Position numbers and translations under genes: made by a program | Origin: Pythium myriotylum | Lineage: Eukaryota; Oomycota; Peronosporomycetes; Pythiales; Pythiaceae | Reading direction: 5' to 3' | NCBI GenBank assembly: GCA_023091665.1 | Contig: JALJCQ010000023.1 | Location: 1,426,001-1,490,000 of the forward strand | Length of the DNA: 64,000 nt | Shown: positions 49,745 to 60,222 of the stretch, piece after piece | Position numbering within the stretch: the stretch's first letter is position 1 | How the letters are laid out: each line of letters opens with the position of its first letter | Notes under the pieces: generated by a model | What the model was told of the DNA's origin: nothing | What the model saw: the letters and a program-made list of their open reading frames with translations, nothing else | Database searches by the model: none

Positions 49745-50880
49745 ATGGACGTCTCGGAACCCCCACGTACCCGAACGGTCGACCGGCGAACCCTGCGCGA
49801 GCGCGAGCGCCGATCACGCGAGCGGCGGGCGGTGCGTCTTTTGTACACGCGCACGGTCTCCGATATAAAGGCCCTAACCAATCCCTGCGCCAGGCACGGC
49901 TCCTCCGGCTGCGAGCAAGCATCGAGACACTCGAACTCGCGCTGCTCGTCGCCCCGACACTTGGAGATGAGGAGGATTCGCTATGGGAGCTGTCCATTGT
50001 GCATCCCGACGCTATGCGTGTCCGAAACTATCTGAAGCGTTGGTCTTCCCTGGCTCACGAGACGAAGTGGCTCGAGAGTAGCCAGAAGCAGCTCGGTCGG
50101 CTCTTGCACGAACATCGCTTAGCGTCTTATGCGATTAAGCGGCTCAACGAAAGCCAACTAACGGACGACTGGGACGCAAACATCCGAACGTGGCGAGCAA
50201 TCACACGGCGGTATTACACGCCGCTGACGATTGATGACTACGAGAACGAGGTGGACGCGTCCTGGAAAGAGCTCAATACGTTCCTCTGGAGTCCCGAAAC
50301 GCGCAACATTGGAGCGAGTTGCTTTGGGTGGCAAGGGCAAGGTCGAATTGTCGAGGCCCGCGACGCCGTGCAGTTCAACTTTGAGAAGACATTCCGTGGA
50401 TACCCGATGCAAGACTTTGTCGACACTGTCTGGAGGCTCTACACGAACCAGGACGATCTAAACAAGCTGATGAATGCCGGTCGCGCGAGAGGCTGGGTCG
50501 AAGTTCTGCAAAAGCTTACACCGGACGACTGGATCATTCGCTGTACAAATAGGTATCCGGCGATCCCTGTGGATGTGCATAAGATTTATCTCGTGTCACG
50601 AGTGAGAACGGAGGCAGGGTCGACGCAGTTTGTGCGTTCGTTGTGTATTCCGGAGGTCCAGAAGAAGACTTGTGAGCCCACCGACATTTGGAACACGAAC
50701 TTCGTTTGGACTCGCTTCGAATCACTAAACGATGATGCGACAGATTATCGCGCTCACATTGGTGGCAGAATCACCGGCCATGACGCGGTTTATGTCGCCC
50801 ATTGGCTCGTGGAGACACTTGCTGTTCTGTTGCGCGTCGAATGGAGGGCGACAAGGAGAGGACTGATCTCCACGAACTGA
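49745..50880 (+). CDS. bZIP-like oomycete protein, inverted-repeat copy A
   Basis: Exons 49745-49831 and 49894-50880 (62-bp GT-AG intron) give 357 aa. Basic region RTLRERERRSRERRA joins ARLLRLRASIETLELALLV across the splice, matching the layout at 46,412. The long domain keeps HEHRLASYAIKRLNESQLTD, YYTPLTIDDYENEVDAS, FNFEKTFRGYPMQDFVDTVW, PDDWIIRCTNRYPAIPVD, VQKKTCEPTDIWNTNFVW and GGRITGHDAVYVAHWLVETL. Exon 2 is the same length (987 nt) as in the paralogue. The frame is also open 5' (to 49,441) but without protein character. The mirror copy is identical. Confidence 0.72.
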
Positions 50881-51721
50881 TCTGAACCTTTGTTTTTGCG
50901 AGGCAAAAAGCTTCGAATCGAGGTTCATCACGATCGCGGTTGCTGAACGGATCAAACGAAATGGTATTGCGTGGGTGCTAGTGCGCATGATCACGAATAC
51001 CCAGATCAGCCTTCGTATATCACCAAGCTCTCTCCTCGCCGATCCTACAGAACGAATAAACTCACCCGTATAAGGACGATGATGAAGATGAAGTCTATTG
51101 AGCGCAATAAATGTACCCTAATAGCTGGAGCTCAGTGCGTTCCGGTATTACCGTGGGTCAACCTGGCTGGCTAGCCAGGGATGTAAGTCTGAGGCGAGGA
51201 GCTGGGGCAGGTCTGTGGGGCAGTCCCTGCCGGTGGGGTGGCGGACAAGGCTCGTTGCATGAGCTTCCGTCGCATGAGTGACCAGTGCTTTGGCCATGGC
51301 GTTGTGTGCAGTTACCTGGTGGTGCCACCGTTGAACGCCGACCTGGTCAGCTAGGCGCCGAGCCTTGTGGTAGAGCGGCCTTAGACTCGCGTTCCGACCC
51401 GTATAAGGACGAGATTTCTGGTATTAGAGTTGGCAAACGAGAAGCGTTTCAACTCGCGGTCCTCTGCTGGGTGCTGCGCTCCACAGCAGCGTGCTGCTGA
51501 GTCCAGAATAGCCCATCCCAGCTTCTTGAGAACAAATGACACGAACAGAATGTACAAAATACATGTATTGTTGAACTTTGTGAGTATTGTCGTCAGCTCG
51601 CCCCAACCACAGGCGTGTCGTCTCTACGTTAAAGGTCTTGACTACAACCGAGGTCGTTCCAGCTTGATTTCGAGGGAGTCACAGAGATCGACTCCAAAGG
51701 TTTTTCGCTCGATAGAGCCAC
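50881..51721. other. arm interior with a 16-bp direct-repeat-flanked insert
   Basis: About 840 bp between convergent genes. ACCCGTATAAGGACGA occurs at 51,064-51,079 and 51,397-51,412. The intervening ~320 bp, on the minus strand, reads LYHKARRLADQVGVQRWHHQ and VTAHNAMAKALVTHATEAHA, a protein-like relic broken by a stop. It may be a fragment of an inserted element. Confidence 0.5.
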
Positions 51722-52867
51722 TTACGCCTCGGTCGGCGGAAGCGGAGGACGACCGCTGCCGCTGCCGCCCGGAGGACCACCAGGGCCACCCGGACCACCC
51801 GGTCCGCCCGGGCCACCGGCACCGCCAGCATTCGCGACACCACCGTTCGCCGTCCACGTCGCCGCTGCGCGAACCGACTTGGAGATGGTCATGTCCACAC
51901 CGATCGAGATCCACGAGAAGAGACCGTCCTCCACCTTGTCGCCCAAGTACACGTACTCGACGATCGGATCGAAGCCCGAGGCCGCGGCCTCTCCGAAGAT
52001 CGAGTCCTTTTCGTTGGTCGTGACAGACTGCGTGTTGGTCGCGTACACGCCGGTCTTCTCGACCTCGGTGATGAGGCTCTGGTCGAAGAAGAGCTGGCCG
52101 ACGCTGGCCACACCACCGCCGCTGTACGTGTTGTTGGGCAGCACGGAGCCGCCGTGGTTGCCGAGGATGTGCAAGTGCGTCGTTCTTCCGGTGTAGTGGC
52201 CTGGGAACTTGGTCACGAACTGCACGAGGCCGTCCTTGTCGGTCGGGTAGAGGCCACGCGCAAACGTGTTGTTGATGTTGCTCGCGTCGTTGCTGTCACC
52301 GTTGCCCCTGGCCACGACGCCCGCGTACACGCCGGTGGAGTTGCAGTGCCAGAAGTCGACGTAGTAGTCAGGCACGGCCGTGCACGTGTTGATGTCGATG
52401 AACTGCAGCTGCGCGTAGAGATCGACGCCCGGCTGCGTCTCGCGGACATCATTGCGGATGAGCTCGCCGCTGACGTAGTACGGACCCTGGGTCACCTCGG
52501 GCTCGAGCACGCACTTGGGCGTGGATCCGAAGAGCGCGACGGCATCGAAGTTGGTGGGCGTGACACCCGTGAGGCTCGACTTGTGGTCCTTGGCGATGGA
52601 GTCGGCCACGGTGAGACGTCGGCGACGCTCATCCTGGATGCTCTTGATGGTCTCGAGGCGTCGGTCGGCGGCGCGCTGCTGGAGCTCACGCAGGTTCTTG
52701 TTGTTGGCGCATGCGGCGAGCGATCGGTGCGCGTTGGCTCGGAAGAGGTGGCTGTTGGCGGCGTCGAGGAGCGATCGCTCGTGGTGTTGGCCAGGGTGCG
52801 CGTCGACGACGGCGAGGTAGGCGGCGGTGGCCGTGACAGTGGCGAGGATGGTCGAGAGTTGGACCAT
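51722..52867 (-). CDS. secreted intradiol dioxygenase, inverted-repeat copy A
   Basis: 381 aa from ATG 52867 with a signal peptide (MVQLSTILATVTATAAYLAV) and the pro-region (SLLDAANSHLFRANAHRSLA, CANNKNLRELQQRAADRR). Iron ligands: Tyr in GPYYVSGELIRND, Tyr and HxH in KFPGHYTGRTTHLHIL. Unlike the paralogue at 40,459, it ends in a Gly/Pro-rich tail (GGAGGPGGPGGPGG then PPGGSGSGRPPLPP). The closest relative is the gene at 37,929. The 5' UTR/promoter region has an odd repeated GGTTGGCTGGTTGG tract just upstream. The mirror copy at 55,594 is identical. Confidence 0.93.
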   Translation of the reverse strand: MVQLSTILATVTATAAYLAVVDAHPGQHHERSLLDAANSHLFRANAHRSLAACANNKNLRELQQRAADRRLETIKSIQDERRRRLTVADSIAKDHKSSLTGVTPTNFDAVALFGSTPKCVLEPEVTQGPYYVSGELIRNDVRETQPGVDLYAQLQFIDINTCTAVPDYYVDFWHCNSTGVYAGVVARGNGDSNDASNINNTFARGLYPTDKDGLVQFVTKFPGHYTGRTTHLHILGNHGGSVLPNNTYSGGGVASVGQLFFDQSLITEVEKTGVYATNTQSVTTNEKDSIFGEAAASGFDPIVEYVYLGDKVEDGLFSWISIGVDMTISKSVRAAATWTANGGVANAGGAGGPGGPGGPGGPGGPPGGSGSGRPPLPPTEA

Positions 52868-52889
52868 GTTCGTGGTTTGCCTTGGTTGG

Positions 52890-52950
52890 GGTTGGTTTGG
52901 GAGGGCTGGTTGGCTGGTTGGCTGGCTGGTTGCCTGGTTTCCTGGTTGAT
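52890..52950. repeat. GGTTGGCT/GGTTGG microsatellite-like tract upstream of dioxygenase
   Basis: Repeats of TTGGCTGG/TTGGTTTGGG lie directly upstream of the dioxygenase ATG on the minus strand, reading CCAACCAGCC repeats on the gene strand. It is likely 5' UTR and is mirrored at 55,511-55,571. Confidence 0.7.
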
Positions 52951-54143
52951 TGGGAGGAAAATCCGAAGTGAGAGGACACGAGATGGAGCGGAAGGAGGTG
53001 GAGAGCTAGGTTGGACGGAGTTGGTGACTTTGGACTACGGCTATGGGTGAGGTGTCTCTACCTCTGCACGAGCTAGAGCAGGCCGTTTCAGCGGTGACGC
53101 GAGTCTCGCGTGCTCGTGATTCCGCGGGTTCGGGAGGCTGATCTTTGACGGTTACACTCTACGGTATTGACGGTATTGGAGGGCGAAGACAGAAAAAAAC
53201 GGTCGCTAGCACTCCATATAGTGGGATTGCTCGAGTGGCTCGTGGGAGGGCTGATGATTCTTTTGTCGTGTGTCTCTCCCAAGGTTGCAGGTAGAGAGAC
53301 GGTGAGTTTGGGAGGTGGAGAAGGGCCAGGAGGTGAAGAGACCGGAGGCGCGCGCGAGTGGAGAAGAGAGGTGGGTACAGGTGCCGTCGATCAGGGTCGA
53401 TGACTGCGAATTGAAGAGCTTGAGCTGATCTTCTCACACGGGGCACTGGAGTGCACGTACTATGGTCGCGTCGTTAAATGGGGTGTAGCGATTAACTCTC
53501 CTCATCTCTGCCGTGGGGTGGACAGGACTCAACGGTCGACCGCGACCGTCTGCTCTCACGGTCTGATTACTTTGCGGCGTGAGTGTCCAACTTGGAGCAG
53601 TGATAATTTCGTCACCGAGAGACTCGTTCCCTCCTTCAACAAAGCAGGGTCAATCGGTTCAACTCGTTGATGATCGAGAGTGTAGACGGGGCGAGGAACC
53701 ATTCCAGTGGTTTAATGAGTAAATTTGGATTTGACCTATGCGACAGCGAAAAGGGTCCTACTATCATCCTCGAAGCTGATTATTTCGTCGTAAGTGAGGG
53801 CGTGGTAGATCTGCTGTCACCATATGCGTCTTACGTAGACATGATGATGGTATGTGGTTGTTTTGGGTTTAGAATTGCTTCAGGGGTCACGTTTAGTTGA
53901 CGGTGACGGTCGATCGAGACACGGGTCTTGCGTATGCGAACGGGGATGAGAAGCTACAGCCAGAACCTCGGGCAACTGGAAACGGTTGTATGCCGTTCAC
54001 TCCCTCTTCGCTTACGGGTTTGTAAACGTGGTCACGTTTTGTGAAAAATAAGACGAGTCTATCCATGAGAAGCTCGGTTGCACTGAAGAGTGGGACAGCG
54101 CATCGCTCGAGATGATTTTGTCGCAGGTGAGAACAGCGCAGGT
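52951..54143. other. inner part of left arm, no gene recognised
   Basis: About 1.2 kb up to the spacer. Several open stretches (53159-53446 -, 53667-53900 +, 53893-54306 -) have no domain; the last crosses the arm end and cannot be an ancestral gene in this form. It is probably the promoter region of the dioxygenase plus non-coding DNA. Confidence 0.5.
53648..53703 (+). repeat. 56-bp segment duplicated into the spacer
   Basis: Bases 53,648-53,703 (GGTCAATCGG...GAACCATT) are identical to 54,141-54,196 in direct orientation. The second copy forms the start of the inverted-repeat spacer. Homology fades just after (CCAGTGGT versus TCAGCGGT). Confidence 0.95.
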
Positions 54144-54317
54144 CAATCGGTTCAACTCGTTGATGATCGAGAGTGTAGACGGGGCGAGGAACCATTTCAG
54201 CGGTCCTGGGAGAGCTGAAGAGCGTGGGAGGGAAATGGATGACACTCTTGAGCAAAGCTACTTGATAGATCGTAGCTCGTGTCACAGGATCGTCTAGAGA
54301 ATGCATGAACTTGTCAA
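54144..54317. other. 174-bp spacer at the centre of the inverted repeat
   Basis: This is the only unpaired DNA between the arms. Its left third is a direct copy of arm sequence (see 53,648); the rest is unique in the window. It has no gene. The arms could fold into a hairpin or cruciform with this as the loop. Confidence 0.93.
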
Positions 54318-55510
54318 ACCTGCGCTGTTCTCACCTGCGACAAAATCATCTCGAGCGATGCGCTGTCCCACTCTTCAGTGCAACCGAGCTTCTCATGGAT
54401 AGACTCGTCTTATTTTTCACAAAACGTGACCACGTTTACAAACCCGTAAGCGAAGAGGGAGTGAACGGCATACAACCGTTTCCAGTTGCCCGAGGTTCTG
54501 GCTGTAGCTTCTCATCCCCGTTCGCATACGCAAGACCCGTGTCTCGATCGACCGTCACCGTCAACTAAACGTGACCCCTGAAGCAATTCTAAACCCAAAA
54601 CAACCACATACCATCATCATGTCTACGTAAGACGCATATGGTGACAGCAGATCTACCACGCCCTCACTTACGACGAAATAATCAGCTTCGAGGATGATAG
54701 TAGGACCCTTTTCGCTGTCGCATAGGTCAAATCCAAATTTACTCATTAAACCACTGGAATGGTTCCTCGCCCCGTCTACACTCTCGATCATCAACGAGTT
54801 GAACCGATTGACCCTGCTTTGTTGAAGGAGGGAACGAGTCTCTCGGTGACGAAATTATCACTGCTCCAAGTTGGACACTCACGCCGCAAAGTAATCAGAC
54901 CGTGAGAGCAGACGGTCGCGGTCGACCGTTGAGTCCTGTCCACCTCACGGCAGAGATGAGGAGAGTTAATCGCTACACCCCATTTAACGACGCGACCATA
55001 GTACGTGCACTCCAGTGCCCCGTGTGAGAAGATCAGCTCAAGCTCTTCAATTCGCAGTCATCGACCCTGATCGACGGCACCTGTACCCACCTCTCTTCTC
55101 CACTCGCGCGCGCCTCCGGTCTCTTCACCTCCTGGCCCTTCTCCACCTCCCAAACTCACCGTCTCTCTACCTGCAACCTTGGGAGAGACACACGACAAAA
55201 GAATCATCAGCCCTCCCACGAGCCACTCGAGCAATCCCACTATATGGAGTGCTAGCGACCGTTTTTTTCTGTCTTCGCCCTCCAATACCGTCAATACCGT
55301 AGAGTGTAACCGTCAAAGATCAGCCTCCCGAACCCGCGGAATCACGAGCACGCGAGACTCGCGTCACCGCTGAAACGGCCTGCTCTAGCTCGTGCAGAGG
55401 TAGAGACACCTCACCCATAGCCGTAGTCCAAAGTCACCAACTCCGTCCAACCTAGCTCTCCACCTCCTTCCGCTCCATCTCGTGTCCTCTCACTTCGGAT
55501 TTTCCTCCCA
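54318..55510. other. inner part of right arm, no gene recognised
   Basis: Mirror of 52,951-54,143. It holds upstream sequence of the dioxygenase gene at 55,594 and no assignable gene. Confidence 0.5.
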
Positions 55511-55593
55511 ATCAACCAGGAAACCAGGCAACCAGCCAGCCAACCAGCCAACCAGCCCTCCCAAACCAACCCCAACCAAGGCAAACCACGAAC

Positions 55594-56739
55594 ATGGTCC
55601 AACTCTCGACCATCCTCGCCACTGTCACGGCCACCGCCGCCTACCTCGCCGTCGTCGACGCGCACCCTGGCCAACACCACGAGCGATCGCTCCTCGACGC
55701 CGCCAACAGCCACCTCTTCCGAGCCAACGCGCACCGATCGCTCGCCGCATGCGCCAACAACAAGAACCTGCGTGAGCTCCAGCAGCGCGCCGCCGACCGA
55801 CGCCTCGAGACCATCAAGAGCATCCAGGATGAGCGTCGCCGACGTCTCACCGTGGCCGACTCCATCGCCAAGGACCACAAGTCGAGCCTCACGGGTGTCA
55901 CGCCCACCAACTTCGATGCCGTCGCGCTCTTCGGATCCACGCCCAAGTGCGTGCTCGAGCCCGAGGTGACCCAGGGTCCGTACTACGTCAGCGGCGAGCT
56001 CATCCGCAATGATGTCCGCGAGACGCAGCCGGGCGTCGATCTCTACGCGCAGCTGCAGTTCATCGACATCAACACGTGCACGGCCGTGCCTGACTACTAC
56101 GTCGACTTCTGGCACTGCAACTCCACCGGCGTGTACGCGGGCGTCGTGGCCAGGGGCAACGGTGACAGCAACGACGCGAGCAACATCAACAACACGTTTG
56201 CGCGTGGCCTCTACCCGACCGACAAGGACGGCCTCGTGCAGTTCGTGACCAAGTTCCCAGGCCACTACACCGGAAGAACGACGCACTTGCACATCCTCGG
56301 CAACCACGGCGGCTCCGTGCTGCCCAACAACACGTACAGCGGCGGTGGTGTGGCCAGCGTCGGCCAGCTCTTCTTCGACCAGAGCCTCATCACCGAGGTC
56401 GAGAAGACCGGCGTGTACGCGACCAACACGCAGTCTGTCACGACCAACGAAAAGGACTCGATCTTCGGAGAGGCCGCGGCCTCGGGCTTCGATCCGATCG
56501 TCGAGTACGTGTACTTGGGCGACAAGGTGGAGGACGGTCTCTTCTCGTGGATCTCGATCGGTGTGGACATGACCATCTCCAAGTCGGTTCGCGCAGCGGC
56601 GACGTGGACGGCGAACGGTGGTGTCGCGAATGCTGGCGGTGCCGGTGGCCCGGGCGGACCGGGTGGTCCGGGTGGCCCTGGTGGTCCTCCGGGCGGCAGC
56701 GGCAGCGGTCGTCCTCCGCTTCCGCCGACCGAGGCGTAA
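55594..56739 (+). CDS. secreted intradiol dioxygenase, inverted-repeat copy B
   Basis: Identical in protein sequence to the gene at 51,722-52,867 and in mirror orientation, 381 aa, signal peptide, two Tyr and two His iron ligands and Gly/Pro-rich tail intact. With the other copy it forms a head-to-head pair 2.7 kb apart across the spacer. Both copies appear functional, so gene dosage is doubled if the structure is real. Confidence 0.93.
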   Translation: MVQLSTILATVTATAAYLAVVDAHPGQHHERSLLDAANSHLFRANAHRSLAACANNKNLRELQQRAADRRLETIKSIQDERRRRLTVADSIAKDHKSSLTGVTPTNFDAVALFGSTPKCVLEPEVTQGPYYVSGELIRNDVRETQPGVDLYAQLQFIDINTCTAVPDYYVDFWHCNSTGVYAGVVARGNGDSNDASNINNTFARGLYPTDKDGLVQFVTKFPGHYTGRTTHLHILGNHGGSVLPNNTYSGGGVASVGQLFFDQSLITEVEKTGVYATNTQSVTTNEKDSIFGEAAASGFDPIVEYVYLGDKVEDGLFSWISIGVDMTISKSVRAAATWTANGGVANAGGAGGPGGPGGPGGPGGPPGGSGSGRPPLPPTEA

Positions 56740-57580
56740 GTGGCTCTATCGAGCGAAAAACCTTTGGAGTCGATCTCTGTGACTCCCTCGAAATCAAGCT
56801 GGAACGACCTCGGTTGTAGTCAAGACCTTTAACGTAGAGACGACACGCCTGTGGTTGGGGCGAGCTGACGACAATACTCACAAAGTTCAACAATACATGT
56901 ATTTTGTACATTCTGTTCGTGTCATTTGTTCTCAAGAAGCTGGGATGGGCTATTCTGGACTCAGCAGCACGCTGCTGTGGAGCGCAGCACCCAGCAGAGG
57001 ACCGCGAGTTGAAACGCTTCTCGTTTGCCAACTCTAATACCAGAAATCTCGTCCTTATACGGGTCGGAACGCGAGTCTAAGGCCGCTCTACCACAAGGCT
57101 CGGCGCCTAGCTGACCAGGTCGGCGTTCAACGGTGGCACCACCAGGTAACTGCACACAACGCCATGGCCAAAGCACTGGTCACTCATGCGACGGAAGCTC
57201 ATGCAACGAGCCTTGTCCGCCACCCCACCGGCAGGGACTGCCCCACAGACCTGCCCCAGCTCCTCGCCTCAGACTTACATCCCTGGCTAGCCAGCCAGGT
57301 TGACCCACGGTAATACCGGAACGCACTGAGCTCCAGCTATTAGGGTACATTTATTGCGCTCAATAGACTTCATCTTCATCATCGTCCTTATACGGGTGAG
57401 TTTATTCGTTCTGTAGGATCGGCGAGGAGAGAGCTTGGTGATATACGAAGGCTGATCTGGGTATTCGTGATCATGCGCACTAGCACCCACGCAATACCAT
57501 TTCGTTTGATCCGTTCAGCAACCGCGATCGTGATGAACCTCGATTCGAAGCTTTTTGCCTCGCAAAAACAAAGGTTCAGA
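56740..57580. other. right-arm interior with mirrored direct-repeat-flanked relic
   Basis: Mirror of 50,881-51,721. The 16-bp direct repeats are at 57,049-57,064 and 57,382-57,397, reading TCGTCCTTATACGGGT here. The relic ORF reads on the plus strand between them. Confidence 0.5.
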
Positions 57581-58716
57581 TCAGTTCGTGGAGATCAGTC
57601 CTCTCCTTGTCGCCCTCCATTCGACGCGCAACAGAACAGCAAGTGTCTCCACGAGCCAATGGGCGACATAAACCGCGTCATGGCCGGTGATTCTGCCACC
57701 AATGTGAGCGCGATAATCTGTCGCATCATCGTTTAGTGATTCGAAGCGAGTCCAAACGAAGTTCGTGTTCCAAATGTCGGTGGGCTCACAAGTCTTCTTC
57801 TGGACCTCCGGAATACACAACGAACGCACAAACTGCGTCGACCCTGCCTCCGTTCTCACTCGTGACACGAGATAAATCTTATGCACATCCACAGGGATCG
57901 CCGGATACCTATTTGTACAGCGAATGATCCAGTCGTCCGGTGTAAGCTTTTGCAGAACTTCGACCCAGCCTCTCGCGCGACCGGCATTCATCAGCTTGTT
58001 TAGATCGTCCTGGTTCGTGTAGAGCCTCCAGACAGTGTCGACAAAGTCTTGCATCGGGTATCCACGGAATGTCTTCTCAAAGTTGAACTGCACGGCGTCG
58101 CGGGCCTCGACAATTCGACCTTGCCCTTGCCACCCAAAGCAACTCGCTCCAATGTTGCGCGTTTCGGGACTCCAGAGGAACGTATTGAGCTCTTTCCAGG
58201 ACGCGTCCACCTCGTTCTCGTAGTCATCAATCGTCAGCGGCGTGTAATACCGCCGTGTGATTGCTCGCCACGTTCGGATGTTTGCGTCCCAGTCGTCCGT
58301 TAGTTGGCTTTCGTTGAGCCGCTTAATCGCATAAGACGCTAAGCGATGTTCGTGCAAGAGCCGACCGAGCTGCTTCTGGCTACTCTCGAGCCACTTCGTC
58401 TCGTGAGCCAGGGAAGACCAACGCTTCAGATAGTTTCGGACACGCATAGCGTCGGGATGCACAATGGACAGCTCCCATAGCGAATCCTCCTCATCTCCAA
58501 GTGTCGGGGCGACGAGCAGCGCGAGTTCGAGTGTCTCGATGCTTGCTCGCAGCCGGAGGAGCCGTGCCTGGCGCAGGGATTGGTTAGGGCCTTTATATCG
58601 GAGACCGTGCGCGTGTACAAAAGACGCACCGCCCGCCGCTCGCGTGATCGGCGCTCGCGCTCGCGCAGGGTTCGCCGGTCGACCGTTCGGGTACGTGGGG
58701 GTTCCGAGACGTCCAT
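57581..58716 (-). CDS. bZIP-like oomycete protein, inverted-repeat copy B
   Basis: Exons 58716-58630 and 58567-57581, mirror image and identical to the gene at 49,745-50,880 (357 aa). Splice sites and the basic region are conserved. The convergent partner is the dioxygenase at 55,594, as in the left arm. Confidence 0.72.
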
Positions 58717-59220
58717 CAATCGTCGTGGCTGAAGTGAGGAATCCTGGAGGATTTAACAACCTGTTCAGACAACAATATTTACAATTTCCTACACGACGGA
58801 TCAGCATTCGTTGAACTGAACCTTTCCTTTCGTGGGTGAGATTGCGGGAATGGAAATAAATGGGAGAGGCGCTGGTCTTCACGAACGGGCCCAACTTCTT
58901 TCGCAGTCGACTGGGGTGAGGGTTACGGCGGTGCTGGCTGTCTCCGAAGCACGCTCTGGATACAGCAGGCGACCGACCGAATCGTGGACCAGCGGCGATC
59001 GATCGCTGCGATGGCTTCAAGCCATGTCGGGGTCTCCGCTGACGAGCAATCTCACTGAGACGTCGAGGATCGGCAGGAACGGCTACCGGAAGTGCGGACG
59101 TTACTCCACGTTTCGAACTACGCTATGATCGTACTACCTCAGATGACCGAGGCGAACTAGTCCGAACTAAGCTAGATCCTTCGACGATGCCAAACCAAGC
59201 CCATTGCTGCCGAAGTTTCT

Positions 59221-59511
59221 TGCCGCAGTTTCGAGAGGCTGGGTCAAAGTTCTGCAAAAGCTTACACCGGACGACTGAACCATTCACTGTGTATTCCCGA
59301 GGTCCAGAAGAAGACTTGTGAGCCCACCGACATTTAGAACACGAACTTCGTTTGGACTCGCTTCCAACCACCAAGCGATGATGCGACAAGTTATCGCGCT
59401 CACATTGGCGGAATAATCACCGGCCTGACGCAGTGTGCGTCCAGTGGCTCATGCAACAGCTTGCAGTGGGCCCAGCAAGAACACGACGAGATTCTCTCAT
59501 CAACAGACTCC
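59221..59511 (+). pseudogene. decayed 3' fragment of a bZIP-like family gene (right arm)
   Basis: Mirror of 48,950-49,240. It reads VQKKTCEPTDI, stop, NTNFVWTRF on the plus strand and lies head-to-head with the intact copy B. Being present in both arms with the same stop, the decay predates the inversion duplication. Confidence 0.7.
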
Positions 59512-60222
59512 ATAGTATTTTCGCTGAGCCTTAAAAACAAGTCGTGAGTTGCGATAGGCGGCGTCCGGCGGGCACTCTCGGTCTCGTTCGGGCAGTACAA
59601 GTGACCAGGAAGCGCGACGATGCTGGACAGTGTTTGGGTTTCGAGATGAAGCTCTGGTGTGTACACTGTGGTCTGGTCATTGTCGCGCCCACACACTAGA
59701 GCTGGATTCTTTGCTGACGACGAAGTGTGATGAAGCGGACGATCCAACGGGCTTTAGGTTCAGAAATCGAAATCGGAACTTCAAGGACCGGCGGGATGGG
59801 TCTCACGTACTCACGATTTGTAGCGCGTGGGTTGGTTCTTACGAGGCTCCACCATGCCGATCGTGATGACCATTTTATCCGCGCGGAAGACAACGGAAGA
59901 GCGTGGGATTGCTTAGGTTCACATTGAAATCGCCTCTCGTTAGGATCTGTAGTGCCACGTACACAGCCATGCAGCGAGTCCTCGCGGCTGAAAGCAGTCG
60001 AGAAAGCCTCACTCGACTACTTTCCTCGAACCGAGCAAGCAACCAACGCCGCCAACGATCCCCCAGCAGAGCATCCAATTTGGATGCTGCGGTTTCCGGA
60101 TGCGGCAAGATGCCGAGGAAGCTCGCTGTATAATTAGAACATTCGACAGAGTAGAAGAGGATCATCCTCAGTCTGCAATTTGCACACTAACAGCTTCTCC
60201 AACAACTCTCCCTTCGTTCACC

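Larger units (their letters stand above)
48396..54143 (+). repeat. left arm of giant inverted repeat (~5.75 kb)
   Basis: Every position x in this arm pairs with 108,461-x in the right arm. All parts I compared match exactly except 53,516/54,945 (G here, A in the matching strand) and three mismatches within the outermost 60 bp (48,415, 48,426, 48,436). The arm holds a promoter-like segment, a decayed bZIP-like fragment, a bZIP-like gene, and a dioxygenase gene. Confidence 0.97.
54318..60065 (-). repeat. right arm of giant inverted repeat (~5.75 kb)
   Basis: Reverse complement of 48,396-54,143 (sum 108,461). The outermost 60 bp carry three transversions (60,025, 60,035, 60,046) relative to the left arm; then homology stops at about 60,062-60,065, where a DIRS-type element's 5' sequence starts. 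Confidence 0.97.

Noticed and set aside
52154..53050. 298-aa plus-strand ORF in left arm and its mirror at 55,411-56,307
   Set aside because: Antisense shadow of the secreted dioxygenase; not a second gene.
53893..54306. 137-aa ORF across the arm/spacer junction
   Set aside because: It spans the breakpoint of the inverted repeat and shares only its arm half with the mirror ORF, so it is a chance product of the rearrangement.
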